Assembly (NCBI RefSeq): GCF_047303325.1
Contig: NZ_JBKBEX010000021.1
Span: forward strand, 27,854 to 91,853
Source of the DNA: Polaromonas sp047303325
GTDB lineage: Bacteria > Pseudomonadota > Gammaproteobacteria > Burkholderiales > Burkholderiaceae_C
DNA: 64,000 nucleotides
Reading direction: 5' to 3'
In this document: piece after piece, positions 8,970 through 17,297 of the stretch
How the letters are laid out: each line of letters starts with the position of its first letter
Position numbering within the stretch: position 1 is the first letter of the stretch
Notes under the pieces: model-generated
What the model saw: only the letters and a program-made list of their open reading frames with translations
What the model was told of the DNA's origin: nothing
The model's database searches: none
Made by a program: the position numbers and the translations under genes

Positions 8970-9614
8970 ATGAAGAAATACGTTGCGATGATTTTGGTGG
9001 CGGCTTGCACGCACCCCGCCTGGGCCAACGGCCTGGACAGCCTGGAGGCTTTCGTGAAGACCGTCAGCAGCGGCCGCGCTGAATTTACCCAGGTCGTTAC
9101 CGCGCCGGCTAAGGACGGCCAGGCCGCGCGCAGCAAGACCTCCACCGGCACGTTTGAGTTTTCCCGGCCCAACCGCTTTCGCTTCATCTACAAGAAGCCC
9201 TTTGAGCAAAGCATCGTGGCCGACGGCCAGACGCTGTGGCTGCACGACGTGGACCTGAACCAGGTCACCTCGCGCAAGCAGTCCAGCGTACTGGGCTCCA
9301 CCCCCGCGGCGCTGATTGCCGCGGCGCCCGACCTGCGCGCCCTGCAGGCCGATTTCACGTTGGCCGCCGCGCCCGACGCCGACGGCCTGCAATGGGTGGT
9401 GGCCACGCCCAAGAGCAAGGAAGGCCAACTGCAGTCCGTGCGCGTGGGCTTTCGCCCCGGTGAAAAATCCTCCGGCCTGGCCGCGCTGGAGATCACCGAT
9501 AGCTTCGGCCAGCGATCAGTGCTGAGCTTCAGCAAAGTCGAGGTCAACCCCAATTTGCCCGCCGACACTTTCCGCTTCACGCCGCCCAAGGGCGCGGACG
9601 TGATCCGGCAGTAA
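8970..9614 (+). CDS. lolA: Outer-membrane lipoprotein carrier protein LolA
   Basis: Periplasmic chaperone that moves lipoproteins from LolCDE to LolB. The 214-residue precursor has a signal peptide, MKKYVAMILVAACTHPAWA. The mature part has the LolA pattern of a conserved SGRAEFTQVV segment, GTFEFSRPNRFRFIYKKPFE, then QTLWLHDVDLNQVT. The ATG at 8970 is preferred over a GTG at 8961 that overlaps the ftsK stop. The ftsK-lolA-rarA order is common in proteobacteria; here a small reverse-strand gene lies between lolA and rarA. Confidence 0.95.
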   Translation: MKKYVAMILVAACTHPAWANGLDSLEAFVKTVSSGRAEFTQVVTAPAKDGQAARSKTSTGTFEFSRPNRFRFIYKKPFEQSIVADGQTLWLHDVDLNQVTSRKQSSVLGSTPAALIAAAPDLRALQADFTLAAAPDADGLQWVVATPKSKEGQLQSVRVGFRPGEKSSGLAALEITDSFGQRSVLSFSKVEVNPNLPADTFRFTPPKGADVIRQ

Positions 9615-9627
9615 ACCAGGCCGTGAC

Positions 9628-10008
9628 TCAGGCCACCGGGGGTTTGGGAAGGCGCTGCGCGGGATCGTAGAAAAACGTTTCCTCCGCGATGCGCTCGCCT
9701 TCCCAGCGCTGCCAGGCGAGCTCCTCCATCTCGGTGCGGCTGCCGTCCTGCCATTCAAAGCGGAAGATCCAGCGGATCACCACGTGGTCACCGTCGAGCA
9801 GGGCAGGGCGCACGCAGGTCGAGGTCAACGACTTCGCCCTTTCCATGACCTTCTGCTCGCCCAAAACCAGGTTGGCGCGTCCCACGCGCGGCGCGGCCTG
9901 GTTTTCCTGCATGGAGGCGTTCTCGGTGTAGAACTCTTCAATGGCCTCGGCGTGGGCATTTTCTTCAACGCGGGCGATAAATCGCTCCAGGGTTTCGCGG
10001 CTTGGCAT
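9628..10008 (-). CDS. NTF2/SnoaL-like fold protein of unknown role
   Basis: 126-residue protein with the pattern of a SnoaL-like cone fold: an N-terminal helix RETLERFIARVEENAHAEAI, then EFYTENASMQEN, and later strands with WIFRFEWQDGSRTEMEELAW. It has no signal peptide. The ATG at 10008 follows a good AAGGAAA ribosome-binding site, so the longer reading from 10059 is not used. It lies on the opposite strand between lolA and rarA. Members of this fold include isomerases, hydrolases and non-enzymes, so no activity is assigned. Confidence 0.75.
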   Translation of the reverse strand: MPSRETLERFIARVEENAHAEAIEEFYTENASMQENQAAPRVGRANLVLGEQKVMERAKSLTSTCVRPALLDGDHVVIRWIFRFEWQDGSRTEMEELAWQRWEGERIAEETFFYDPAQRLPKPPVA

Positions 10009-10157
10009 GGGTGTTTCCTTCAAAAGAGGGGCTATTGGGTGTTTTACACGACTTGCCATAAGCCCGCAGCCGGCATGGCTTGGTGGCTTAGACTCATGGC
10101 ATCCCGTTTTCCATCCGTCCCGATTCCTCCCTTGATCTCCCGTTTCCCAGCCCTGCC

Positions 10158-11459
10158 GTGAAAGCCGCGTCCTCCACCCACCAGCCCCTGGCCGAGCGCC
10201 TGCGCCCGCAAAACCTGGGTGAAGTCATAGGCCAGCAGCATCTGCTGGGCGAAGGCATGCCGCTGCGCATCGCGTTTGAGTCCGGCCAGCCGCACAGCTG
10301 CATCCTCTGGGGCCCGCCGGGCGTGGGCAAGACCACCATCGCGCGGCTCATGGCCAGCAGCTTTGACGCCCACTTCATCACCATTTCGGCTGTGCTGGGC
10401 GGCGTCAAGGACATCCGCGAAGCGGTGGAGCAGGCCAGCATCTGGCAGGCCCAAGGCGGGCGGCGCACCATTGTGTTTGTCGACGAAGTGCACCGCTTCA
10501 ACAAAAGCCAGCAGGATGCCTTTCTGCCGCATGTGGAGAGCGGCCTTTTCACCTTCATAGGCGCCACCACCGAAAACCCCTCCTTCGAGGTCAACTCGGC
10601 CCTGCTGTCGCGCGCCGTGGTCTATGTGCTGCAACCGCTGGGCGAGGCGGACCTGAAGCAGATCGTGGACAAGGTGCTGGCCGAAAACGCGCTGCCGGCC
10701 ATCACCGCCATCGAGGCGCAGGCCGTGGACCGCCTCGTGGCCTATGCCGATGGCGATGCGCGGCGCCTGCTCAACACGCTGGAGTCGCTCAGCGTGGCGG
10801 CCAAGGCCGAGAAGGTCACCGAAGTCACCGACGCCTGGCTGCTCAAGGTACTGGGTGAGCGCCTGCGCCGTTATGACAAGGGCGGCGAGCAGTTCTACGA
10901 CACCATCTCGGCTCTGCACAAATCGGTGCGCGGCTCAGACCCCGACGCCGCGCTTTACTGGTTTATGCGCATGCTCGACGGCGGCGCCGAGCCGCGCTAC
11001 ATGGCGCGCCGGCTGGTGCGCATGGCCAGCGAGGACATAGGCCTGGCCGACCCGCGCGCGCTGCGCATGGCGCTGGACGCGGCCGAGGTCTATGAGCGCC
11101 TGGGCTCCCCCGAAGGCGAACTGGCCCTGGCCCAGTGTGTGATCTACCTGGCGGTGGCGCCCAAGTCCAACGCGGTCTACAAGGCCTTCAACGAGGCCAA
11201 GGCGTTCATCAGCAAGGATGGCACCCGCCCGGTGCCCCTGCATCTGCGCAATGCACCAACAAAGCTCATGAAGCAGCTCGACTACGGCAAAAACTACCGT
11301 TACGCCCACGACGAGGAGGACGGCTTCGCGGCCGGCGAAAACTACTTCCCCGAGGGCATGCGGGCCCCGGGCTTTTATCGGCCGGTCAACAGAGGGCTGG
11401 AAATGAAAATTGCTGAAAAGCTCGAGCAGCTGCGCGTGAAAAACAACGCCAAGAAATGA
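10158..11459 (+). CDS. rarA: Replication-associated recombination protein A
   Basis: AAA+ ATPase of the RarA/MgsA/WRNIP1 family, 433 residues, acting at stalled replication forks. The start is GTG. Motifs are RPQNLGEVIGQQHLLGEG near the N-terminus, Walker A GPPGVGKTTIARL, Walker B IVFVDEVHRFNKSQQDAFLP and sensor 1 GATTENPSFEVN. The C-terminal half has the tetramerisation region with ASEDIGLADPRAL and NAPTKLMKQLDYGKNYRYAH. The full family length is present. Confidence 0.96.
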   Translation: MKAASSTHQPLAERLRPQNLGEVIGQQHLLGEGMPLRIAFESGQPHSCILWGPPGVGKTTIARLMASSFDAHFITISAVLGGVKDIREAVEQASIWQAQGGRRTIVFVDEVHRFNKSQQDAFLPHVESGLFTFIGATTENPSFEVNSALLSRAVVYVLQPLGEADLKQIVDKVLAENALPAITAIEAQAVDRLVAYADGDARRLLNTLESLSVAAKAEKVTEVTDAWLLKVLGERLRRYDKGGEQFYDTISALHKSVRGSDPDAALYWFMRMLDGGAEPRYMARRLVRMASEDIGLADPRALRMALDAAEVYERLGSPEGELALAQCVIYLAVAPKSNAVYKAFNEAKAFISKDGTRPVPLHLRNAPTKLMKQLDYGKNYRYAHDEEDGFAAGENYFPEGMRAPGFYRPVNRGLEMKIAEKLEQLRVKNNAKK

Positions 11460-11614
11460 GCCGCGCGCGGGCGACCCGCGTGGATTGCCGTCGGCGGGCC
11501 ATGAAACAGGCCTGCCATGGCCAGGGCCGATGCTCCCCAAAACAGCGCATACGCTTTCTGCATGGCATGCCCCGTCTGCGCATGCCTCAAAGGGAAACCT
11601 CCGCTTGATACTAC

Positions 11615-11639
11615 CGACTCCTCAATTCATCAGGAGTCG
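11615..11639 (+). promoter_or_regulatory. Hairpin that pairs with the ribosome-binding site of the binding-protein gene
   Basis: CGACTCCT (11615-11622) and AGGAGTCG (11632-11639) form a perfect 8-bp stem with a 9-base loop. The 3' arm contains the AGGAG ribosome-binding site of the gene starting at 11642. Folding would hide the site from ribosomes. Confidence 0.5.
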
Positions 11640-11641
11640 TC

Positions 11642-12781
11642 ATGTCGTCAAGTTATTGCGTAAAAAGCGCTCTTTCCGTACTGGTCGTTGTTTCGGCAGC
11701 TTCGGTTTTCGCCCAGGACAAAGTAAAAATAGCCATCGTCGGCCCGCTGTCTGGCCCTGCCGCAAATTACGGCAAGGACAACGAGCGTGGTGCGCAGCTT
11801 GCCATTGAAGACCTCAATGCCAGCCAGTTCAGGATTGGCGGCAAGGCCGTGAAGTTCGAGTTGATTTCTGAAGACGATCAGGCCGACCCGAAACAGGGGA
11901 CCGCTGTTGCGCAAAAACTGGTTGATGGCGGTGTCAATGGCGTCGTGGGGCATAACAACAGCGGCACCACCATTCCCGCCGCCCGGATTTACAGCGAAGC
12001 AGGCCTTCCGCACATCACGCCTGCGGCTTCCAATCCGAAACTCACCCAACTGGGCTACAAAACCACCTTCCGCACCATTGCCCACGACGGAATGATAGGT
12101 AGCGCATTGGCTGTTTATGCTGCTACCAAGCTCAAGATTCACAACGTTGCCTTGATCGACGACCGCACGGCATATGGCCAGGGCCTGGCGGACGAGTTCG
12201 AAAAAACCTTCAAATCGCTGGGCGGAACAATCGTCGCGCGTGAATTTACCAGTGACAAGGCCACTGATTTTTCTCCCATCCTGACGACGATCAAAGGCAA
12301 GAAGGCGCAGGCCGTCTTTTTTGGAGGCCTGGATGGACAGGCGGGCTCCATGCTTCGCCAAATGGCCCAGTTGGGGATTGGGCAGCTTCCCTTCATGGGT
12401 GGTGACGGTGTCTGCACCGGCGATCTGCCCAAGCTTGGTGCGCAGGCGGTCGGAAAAAACGTGATTTGCGGCGATGGCGGCGAAGCCTTGATGGATATGA
12501 AGGGAGGCCCCGGTTTTGCTCAACGCTATAAGGCCGCCTACAGCACCGATGTCGTGGTGTACGCACCTTATGCCTACGACAACGTCATGATATTGGCCAA
12601 TGCCATGCGGGCTGCCGGTTCTGCGGAGCCCGCCAAATACCTGGCCTATGTCGGCAAGACAAAGCATGAAGGCATCACCGGGCACATTGAATTTGACGGA
12701 ACGGGCCAGCGCAAGAACGCTGCCGTCACGTTGTCCACCTACCCGCAGGGTGTCAAAACCACGCTTGTCACCATGAAGTGA
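11642..12781 (+). CDS. Branched-chain amino acid-type ABC transporter substrate-binding protein
   Basis: Periplasmic binding protein of the LivJ/LivK (peripla_BP_6) family, 379 residues. A signal peptide ends near SAASVFAQD. The mature start KVKIAIVGPLSGPAANYGKD, followed by NERGAQLAIEDLN, is characteristic. GVVGHNNSGTTIPAARIYSE corresponds to the ligand-binding region. The companion membrane genes are not adjacent; livHMGF lies 2.4 kb downstream beyond an asparaginase and a LysR gene. The ligand is not certain. The neighbouring asparaginase makes an amide or acidic amino acid as plausible as a branched-chain one. Confidence 0.9.
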   Translation: MSSSYCVKSALSVLVVVSAASVFAQDKVKIAIVGPLSGPAANYGKDNERGAQLAIEDLNASQFRIGGKAVKFELISEDDQADPKQGTAVAQKLVDGGVNGVVGHNNSGTTIPAARIYSEAGLPHITPAASNPKLTQLGYKTTFRTIAHDGMIGSALAVYAATKLKIHNVALIDDRTAYGQGLADEFEKTFKSLGGTIVAREFTSDKATDFSPILTTIKGKKAQAVFFGGLDGQAGSMLRQMAQLGIGQLPFMGGDGVCTGDLPKLGAQAVGKNVICGDGGEALMDMKGGPGFAQRYKAAYSTDVVVYAPYAYDNVMILANAMRAAGSAEPAKYLAYVGKTKHEGITGHIEFDGTGQRKNAAVTLSTYPQGVKTTLVTMK

Positions 12782-12784
12782 CGG

Positions 12785-12839
12785 CGCTTGGCCAGTCAGG
12801 CGCCAAGCGAAAAGACAGCGGCGTTGATTCCCGCCGCTG
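12785..12839 (+). promoter_or_regulatory. Two tandem hairpins after the binding-protein gene
   Basis: CGCTTGGC/GCCAAGCG (12785-12792 with 12802-12809) and CAGCGGCG/CGCCGCTG (12816-12823 with 12832-12839) are perfect 8-bp stems placed head to tail. Neither is followed by a T-tract, so RNA stabilisation or processing is more likely than termination. Confidence 0.4.
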
Positions 12840-12913
12840 CCCTCCTGGTACCCGTCCCGCGACGCGACCCATGGTGCGATCGTCGGCGGGGCGGTTCCAT
12901 CTTCTTTAACGCA

Positions 12914-13927
12914 ATGGTTGAAACATTGATGCGAAAAACAAGGATTGCCGTCCTGGGCACCGGGGGCACCATCGCGGGCGAAGCCAGCTCCGCCTCCGAC
13001 GTACTCAGCTACCAGGATTCGCAGCTTTCCGCTGCCGACACTTTGGTGCCGCTTGCCCCTTACTTACCCCGGGAGGTCGAATTGCTCCCGGTGCAGATCA
13101 GCCAGTTGGGCAGCGAAAACTTTTCCACCGATACCTGGCTTCTCCTGGCCCACGCGATTTCCCGGCTCGACGAGACCGAAGAGCCGGACGGCTTTGTTTT
13201 GACGCAGGGAACCGATACGCTGGAGGAAACCGCCTACTTTCTGCATCTGGCTTTGAAGACGGCCAAGCCGGTCGTGGTGGTGGGGGCCATGCGGCCCGCA
13301 ACCGCCATCAGTGCGGATGGGCCTTTGAATCTCCTGCGGGCGGTGCAACTCGCGGCCAGTCCCCAGGTGCGAGGATTTGGTGTGATGGTCGTGGCAAATG
13401 AACGGATCTTTTCGGCCCGCGAGGTGACCAAATCCCATACCTCATCGATCGACAGTTTCTGCAGTCCGGAATTTGGATGCGTCGGTTATATGCAAAACGG
13501 GGATGTCAAGCTTCATCGGATGCCGTCGCGCCAGCACACGCTTGATTCGCCTTTCAGTGTGTCGGGCCTTCAAAGCCTGCCCAAGGTGGATATTGTTTAT
13601 GCCTACGCCGGCGCGGGGAGCGAAAGTATCCGGGCTTTCCTGGACGGTGGCACACGCGGCCTTGTCCATGCGGGCACCGGAAACGGGTCGATTTCCAGCG
13701 TGCACCAGTTGGCTTATCGTGAGGCGATTCTGCGTGGCGTCGCGGTCGTCAGGAGCTCCCGCACCGGGAGCGGCCTTGTGTCGCGCAACGGCGCAATAGA
13801 CGATGACGCTTTCGGCAGCATAAGTTCTGACACGCTCAGCCCGCAAAAAGCCCGCGTGCTGCTCAGTCTGGCACTGACCCTGAAGCAGGACGCCCCGGAA
13901 CTGCAGCGCTACTTTGATCACTACTGA
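12914..13927 (+). CDS. L-asparaginase (type I/II family)
   Basis: Hydrolyses L-asparagine to aspartate and ammonia. About 337 residues from the ATG at 12914; an ATG at 12929 is an alternative start and neither has a strong ribosome-binding site. The first active-site threonine is in VLGTGGTIAGEA. The second active-site segment is TQGTDTLEETAYFL. GAMRPATAISADGPLNLLRA and RNGAIDDD also match the family. No signal peptide is evident, so it is probably cytoplasmic, although the sequence resembles type II enzymes. It follows the binding-protein gene by about 130 bases and may be coexpressed. Confidence 0.92.
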   Translation: MVETLMRKTRIAVLGTGGTIAGEASSASDVLSYQDSQLSAADTLVPLAPYLPREVELLPVQISQLGSENFSTDTWLLLAHAISRLDETEEPDGFVLTQGTDTLEETAYFLHLALKTAKPVVVVGAMRPATAISADGPLNLLRAVQLAASPQVRGFGVMVVANERIFSAREVTKSHTSSIDSFCSPEFGCVGYMQNGDVKLHRMPSRQHTLDSPFSVSGLQSLPKVDIVYAYAGAGSESIRAFLDGGTRGLVHAGTGNGSISSVHQLAYREAILRGVAVVRSSRTGSGLVSRNGAIDDDAFGSISSDTLSPQKARVLLSLALTLKQDAPELQRYFDHY

Positions 13928-13942
13928 GCCCGATCTGCGATG

Positions 13943-14836
13943 TCAACCAGCTTGAATCAGGCGGGCCTGGGCCGCGAAATGCTCAACAAACTTTTTCTCA
14001 TGCAGTGTGGCCTGGTGTGTGACCAGGTGCATCGCGGCCACCCGTATGGGCACTTCGGGGCGAAAGGGCAAAACCTGCGCGCCGTGCAGCTTTCCCAGTG
14101 CCCCCGTCAGGGAGTCAACCAGGGCGACGCCCATCCCTTGTGCGGCCAGATGCATTGCCACCACGCTGGTTTCGACCGAAACATTGCGGGTGAGCGCAAT
14201 GTCCGCCATGCCGTCCGTCTGGGCAATCAGCGACGCAACAAGGTCATCCTTGCTCAAGCCGATGATGTTGCAGGAGGCAAGGTCCTGGACGGAGATGGTT
14301 TTTTTGGCTTTCGAAAAATAGCTGGATGTCGACACCGAACAGAAGAAGGACTGCAGCAGGTCTGTGGTCGCCAACGCCGCATGCGCTACCGGTTCATAAA
14401 CAAATCCGATATCGACGTGCCCGGCCAGAAGCGCATCAACAAGGGAGTCGTAATGGTAGGTTTCCAGCGTCAGCTTGCATTTGGGGTATTGCCCAATGAA
14501 TGATTTGACCGCTCGCGGCAATACGGCTGTGGCCAGCGAAGGGACGGCCGCGATCCTTAATTGCCTGGTACCGCCGTTGCGCAAGCCTGCCGCCAGCGAG
14601 GCGGCGTGGCTCATCGATTCCATGATTTTCAAAATTGCCGGACGCAGCTGCTGGGCTTCGTCTGTCGGTGCCATGCGCCCTTGCTGGCGATGAAACAAGA
14701 GGAAGCCGAGTTCATTTTCCGCGCTTGAAATAAGGCGGGACACGGCCGGCTGCGAAAGGTTGAGCATCTTTGCCGCGCCTGTGACGGTGCCGCAAAGGAA
14801 TACCGCGTTGATAGCCTCGTATTTATGAAACCGCAT
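13943..14836 (-). CDS. LysR-family transcriptional regulator
   Basis: 297-residue LysR-type regulator. The N-terminal helix-turn-helix is MRFHKYEAINAVFLCGTVTG and then AAKMLNLSQPAVSRLISSAE. An effector-binding domain follows. A TTG start four codons upstream is possible. The gene converges on the asparaginase and is divergent from livHMGF, which is the classical arrangement for a LysR regulator and its target. A 29-bp palindrome of LysR type lies in the divergent region. I infer control of livHMGF, and perhaps of the binding-protein/asparaginase unit; the co-inducer is unknown. Confidence 0.92.
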   Translation of the reverse strand: MRFHKYEAINAVFLCGTVTGAAKMLNLSQPAVSRLISSAENELGFLLFHRQQGRMAPTDEAQQLRPAILKIMESMSHAASLAAGLRNGGTRQLRIAAVPSLATAVLPRAVKSFIGQYPKCKLTLETYHYDSLVDALLAGHVDIGFVYEPVAHAALATTDLLQSFFCSVSTSSYFSKAKKTISVQDLASCNIIGLSKDDLVASLIAQTDGMADIALTRNVSVETSVVAMHLAAQGMGVALVDSLTGALGKLHGAQVLPFRPEVPIRVAAMHLVTHQATLHEKKFVEHFAAQARLIQAG

Positions 14837-14968
14837 GTCGCAATCCAAAAATGGAGAAATTGCCTCTATTCAAGCGGCTCGGCGAAGTGCTGCGAGGCCG
14901 GTACCCACTTGGCATCGCATTAGGCTTGATTTTCAAGAGCCAGTCACATAAGAGGAACTAATGAAAAA

Positions 14969-14997
14969 TTAAAATTCGATGTTTCACTGAATGTTAA
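14969..14997. promoter_or_regulatory. LysR-type operator (T-N11-A palindrome)
   Basis: TTAA, one base, ATTC, 11 bases, GAAT, one base, TTAA: a symmetric 29-base site whose core ATTC-N11-GAAT is the textbook LysR-type box. Its centre is about 80 bases upstream of the start site predicted from the -10 box at 15054. Confidence 0.7.
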
Positions 14998-15053
14998 GGG
15001 TAAACCCCGCGAAAACCGCCTGCTTGGCCCGATTCTCGCTTAAGGCCGATGGC

Positions 15054-15059
15054 TACAAT
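15054..15059 (+). promoter_or_regulatory. -10 box of the livHMGF promoter
   Basis: TACAAT with no good -35 box at 16-18 bases, as expected for a promoter that depends on an activator. Transcription would begin near 15066, giving a leader of about 138 bases before livH. Confidence 0.45.
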
Positions 15060-15067
15060 TCGCGGAT

Positions 15068-15117
15068 TAGCTCGCCACCTAACCCAGTCACCTGGTTTTG
15101 ATAGGCGGGCTTTTTGT
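15068..15117 (+). terminator. Terminator-like hairpin in the livH leader (possible attenuator)
   Basis: AGCTCGCC near 15070 pairs with GGCGGGCT (one G-U pair) ending near 15111, and is followed by TTTTTGTT. Inside, AACCCAG and CTGGTT form a second stem. It lies just downstream of the predicted start site and upstream of livH, so it would end most transcripts early unless relieved. Confidence 0.5.
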
Positions 15118-15203
15118 TAACTCACGCCAGCCGCCGGTGATCCCGGCGGGCGGCGGCCGCCAGGCGGAGTTCGCATTTCATCAATTGGACGGGAGAGTGA
15201 GTT

Positions 15204-16133
15204 ATGGAAGTATTGCTACAGCAGATCATCAACGGTCTGGTCCTGGGCAGCATGTATGCCCTGATCGCGCTGGGCTACACGATGGTCTACGGCATCATCA
15301 ACCTGATCAATTTCGCGCACGGCGAGGTTTTGATGGTGGGGGCGCTGACCAGCTGGACCATCATCCGCTGGATGCAGGAGGCCATGCCGGGCGCGCCGGG
15401 CTGGCTGATTTTGTTGATATCGCTGCTGATCGCCTTTGTCGTCTGCGGGGCCTTGAACTTCGCGATTGAAAAAATCGCTTACCGGCCGCTGCGAAACTCC
15501 CCCAAACTGGCCCCGCTGATCACCGCCATCGGCATGTCGCTGCTGTTGCAGACGCTGGCCATGATTATCTGGAAACCCAATTACAAACCCTATCCCACTC
15601 TGCTGCCCACCGAGCCCTTCCAGGTCGGCGGCGCCGTCATCACGGTGACCCAGCTCTTCATCCTGGGCGCCACCGCCGTCTCCCTCTCCGTGCTGATGTG
15701 GCTGGTGCATTACACCAAGCTGGGCCGCGCGATGCGGGCCACCGCCGAGAACCCGCGGGTGGCGGCGCTCATGGGTGTCAAGCCCGACACCGTCATCTCC
15801 GCCACCTTCATCATCGGCGCCGTCCTGGCGGCGCTGGCCGGCGTGATGTACGCCTCCAACTACGGCACGGTGCAGCACACCATGGGCTTCTTGCCCGGCC
15901 TCAAGGCCTTCACGGCGGCCGTGTTCGGCGGCATCGGCAACCTGGGCGGCGCGGTGCTGGGCGGCATCCTGCTGGGCCTGATCGAGTCGATAGGCGCGGG
16001 TTATATCGGGCCGCTGACCGGCGGTGTGCTGGGTAGCCAGTACTCCGACATCTTCGCCTTTATCGTGCTGATTTTTGTCCTCACGCTGCGGCCTTCGGGC
16101 TTGCTCGGTGAGCGTGTGGCGGACCGGGCCTGA
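15204..16133 (+). CDS. livH: Branched-chain amino acid ABC transporter permease LivH
   Basis: Inner-membrane permease of 309 residues. It begins MEVLLQQIINGLVLGSMYAL and continues ALGYTMVYGIINLINFAHGE, the hallmark LivH N-terminus. Eight or so hydrophobic segments follow, with the EAA-like loop GRAMRATAENPRVAALMG and the conserved GFLPGLKAFTAAVFGGIGN. It is the first gene of livHMGF. It pairs with LivM to form the membrane channel powered by LivG and LivF. Confidence 0.95.
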   Translation: MEVLLQQIINGLVLGSMYALIALGYTMVYGIINLINFAHGEVLMVGALTSWTIIRWMQEAMPGAPGWLILLISLLIAFVVCGALNFAIEKIAYRPLRNSPKLAPLITAIGMSLLLQTLAMIIWKPNYKPYPTLLPTEPFQVGGAVITVTQLFILGATAVSLSVLMWLVHYTKLGRAMRATAENPRVAALMGVKPDTVISATFIIGAVLAALAGVMYASNYGTVQHTMGFLPGLKAFTAAVFGGIGNLGGAVLGGILLGLIESIGAGYIGPLTGGVLGSQYSDIFAFIVLIFVLTLRPSGLLGERVADRA

Positions 16134-16167
16134 CGGCCCCTCCATCCGGTACACAAGGAGAATATTG

Positions 16168-17286
16168 ATGAATTCCACACAATCGAAAAAACTGGTGACC
16201 TTCCTGGTCGTTGCGGCGGCGCTGCTGGTGCTGCCCCTGATCCTGCAGCAGGGCGGCAACGCCTGGGTGCGCATCGTCGACATGGCGCTGCTCTATGTGC
16301 TGCTGGCCCTGGGCCTGAACATCGTGGTCGGTTATGCCGGCCTGCTGGACCTGGGCTATGTCGCCTTCTTCGCTGTCGGAGCCTATCTGTTCGCGCTGCT
16401 CGGTTCACCCCACTTGGCCGATGCCTTCCCCTGGATCGCGGCGCAGTTTCCGAACGGCCTGCATTTGCCGATCTGGGCCATCATTCCGGCCGCCGCGGCG
16501 CTTGCTGGTTTCTTCGGCGTGGTGCTGGGCGCTCCGACGCTCAAGCTGCGCGGCGACTACCTGGCCATCGTGACGCTGGGCTTTGGTGAAATCATCCGGG
16601 TGTTCCTGAACAACCTGGACCGCCCTATCAACCTGACCAACGGCCCCAAGGGCATCAACCAGATCGACTCGATGAAGTTCTTCGGTTTCGACCTGGGCAA
16701 ACCGCATGAGTTCTTCGGCATCGAGGTCAACTCGGTGTCCATGTACTACTACCTGTTCCTGGTGCTGGTGATCGTCTCGGTCGTCATCTGCCACCGCCTG
16801 GAAAACTCCCGGATAGGCCGCGCCTGGATGGCGATTCGCGAAGACGAAATCGCCGCCAAGGCCATGGGCATCAACACCCGCAACATGAAGCTGCTGGCTT
16901 TCGGCATGGGCGCCACCTTCGGCGGCGTGTCCGGCTCGATGTTCGCGGCCTTCCAGGGCTTTGTGTCCCCCGAATCCTTCAGCCTGATGGAGTCCGTCAT
17001 GATCGTCGCCATGGTGGTGCTGGGCGGCATAGGCCACCTGCCCGGCGTCATCCTGGGCGCCTTGCTGCTGGCCGCCCTGCCTGAAGTGCTGCGCCATGTG
17101 GCCGGCCCGCTGCAAGCCATGACCGACGGCCGGCTTGATTCCGCCATCCTGCGCCAGCTGCTGATCGCACTGGCCATGATCACCATCATGCTGATGCGAC
17201 CGCGCGGCCTCTGGCCCTCCGCCGAGCACGGCAAGTCGCTGAACAAGGTCGTCGGCAAAGACCCCATCCAGTCAATCAACCCCTAA
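16168..17286 (+). CDS. livM: Branched-chain amino acid ABC transporter permease LivM
   Basis: Second permease, 372 residues from the ATG at 16168, which follows AAGGAG at good spacing; an upstream in-frame extension is discarded. It has many membrane segments, the family stretch GLNIVVGYAGLLDLGYVAFF, and the coupling loop RIGRAWMAIREDEIAAKAMG. VILGALLLAALPEVLR is near the C-terminus. It lies 34 bases after livH and its stop codon overlaps the ribosome-binding site of livG. Confidence 0.95.
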   Translation: MNSTQSKKLVTFLVVAAALLVLPLILQQGGNAWVRIVDMALLYVLLALGLNIVVGYAGLLDLGYVAFFAVGAYLFALLGSPHLADAFPWIAAQFPNGLHLPIWAIIPAAAALAGFFGVVLGAPTLKLRGDYLAIVTLGFGEIIRVFLNNLDRPINLTNGPKGINQIDSMKFFGFDLGKPHEFFGIEVNSVSMYYYLFLVLVIVSVVICHRLENSRIGRAWMAIREDEIAAKAMGINTRNMKLLAFGMGATFGGVSGSMFAAFQGFVSPESFSLMESVMIVAMVVLGGIGHLPGVILGALLLAALPEVLRHVAGPLQAMTDGRLDSAILRQLLIALAMITIMLMRPRGLWPSAEHGKSLNKVVGKDPIQSINP

Positions 17287-17297
17287 GGAGAATGGAC

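Larger units (their letters stand above)
14837..15203. other. Divergent control region between the LysR gene and livHMGF
   Basis: 367 bases without a gene. It holds a small inverted repeat CTTGATTTTCAAG (14925-14937), the large LysR-type palindrome, a -10 box and a terminator-like leader hairpin, each listed separately. The 85 bases just before livH are very GC-rich with further pairing potential, and a GGGAGAG ribosome-binding site is present near 15190. Confidence 0.7.

Noticed and set aside
15216..16283. 355-codon minus-strand frame opposite livH
   Set aside because: livH is unmistakable on the plus strand and the opposite translation is low-complexity His/Gln/Gly/Arg-rich.
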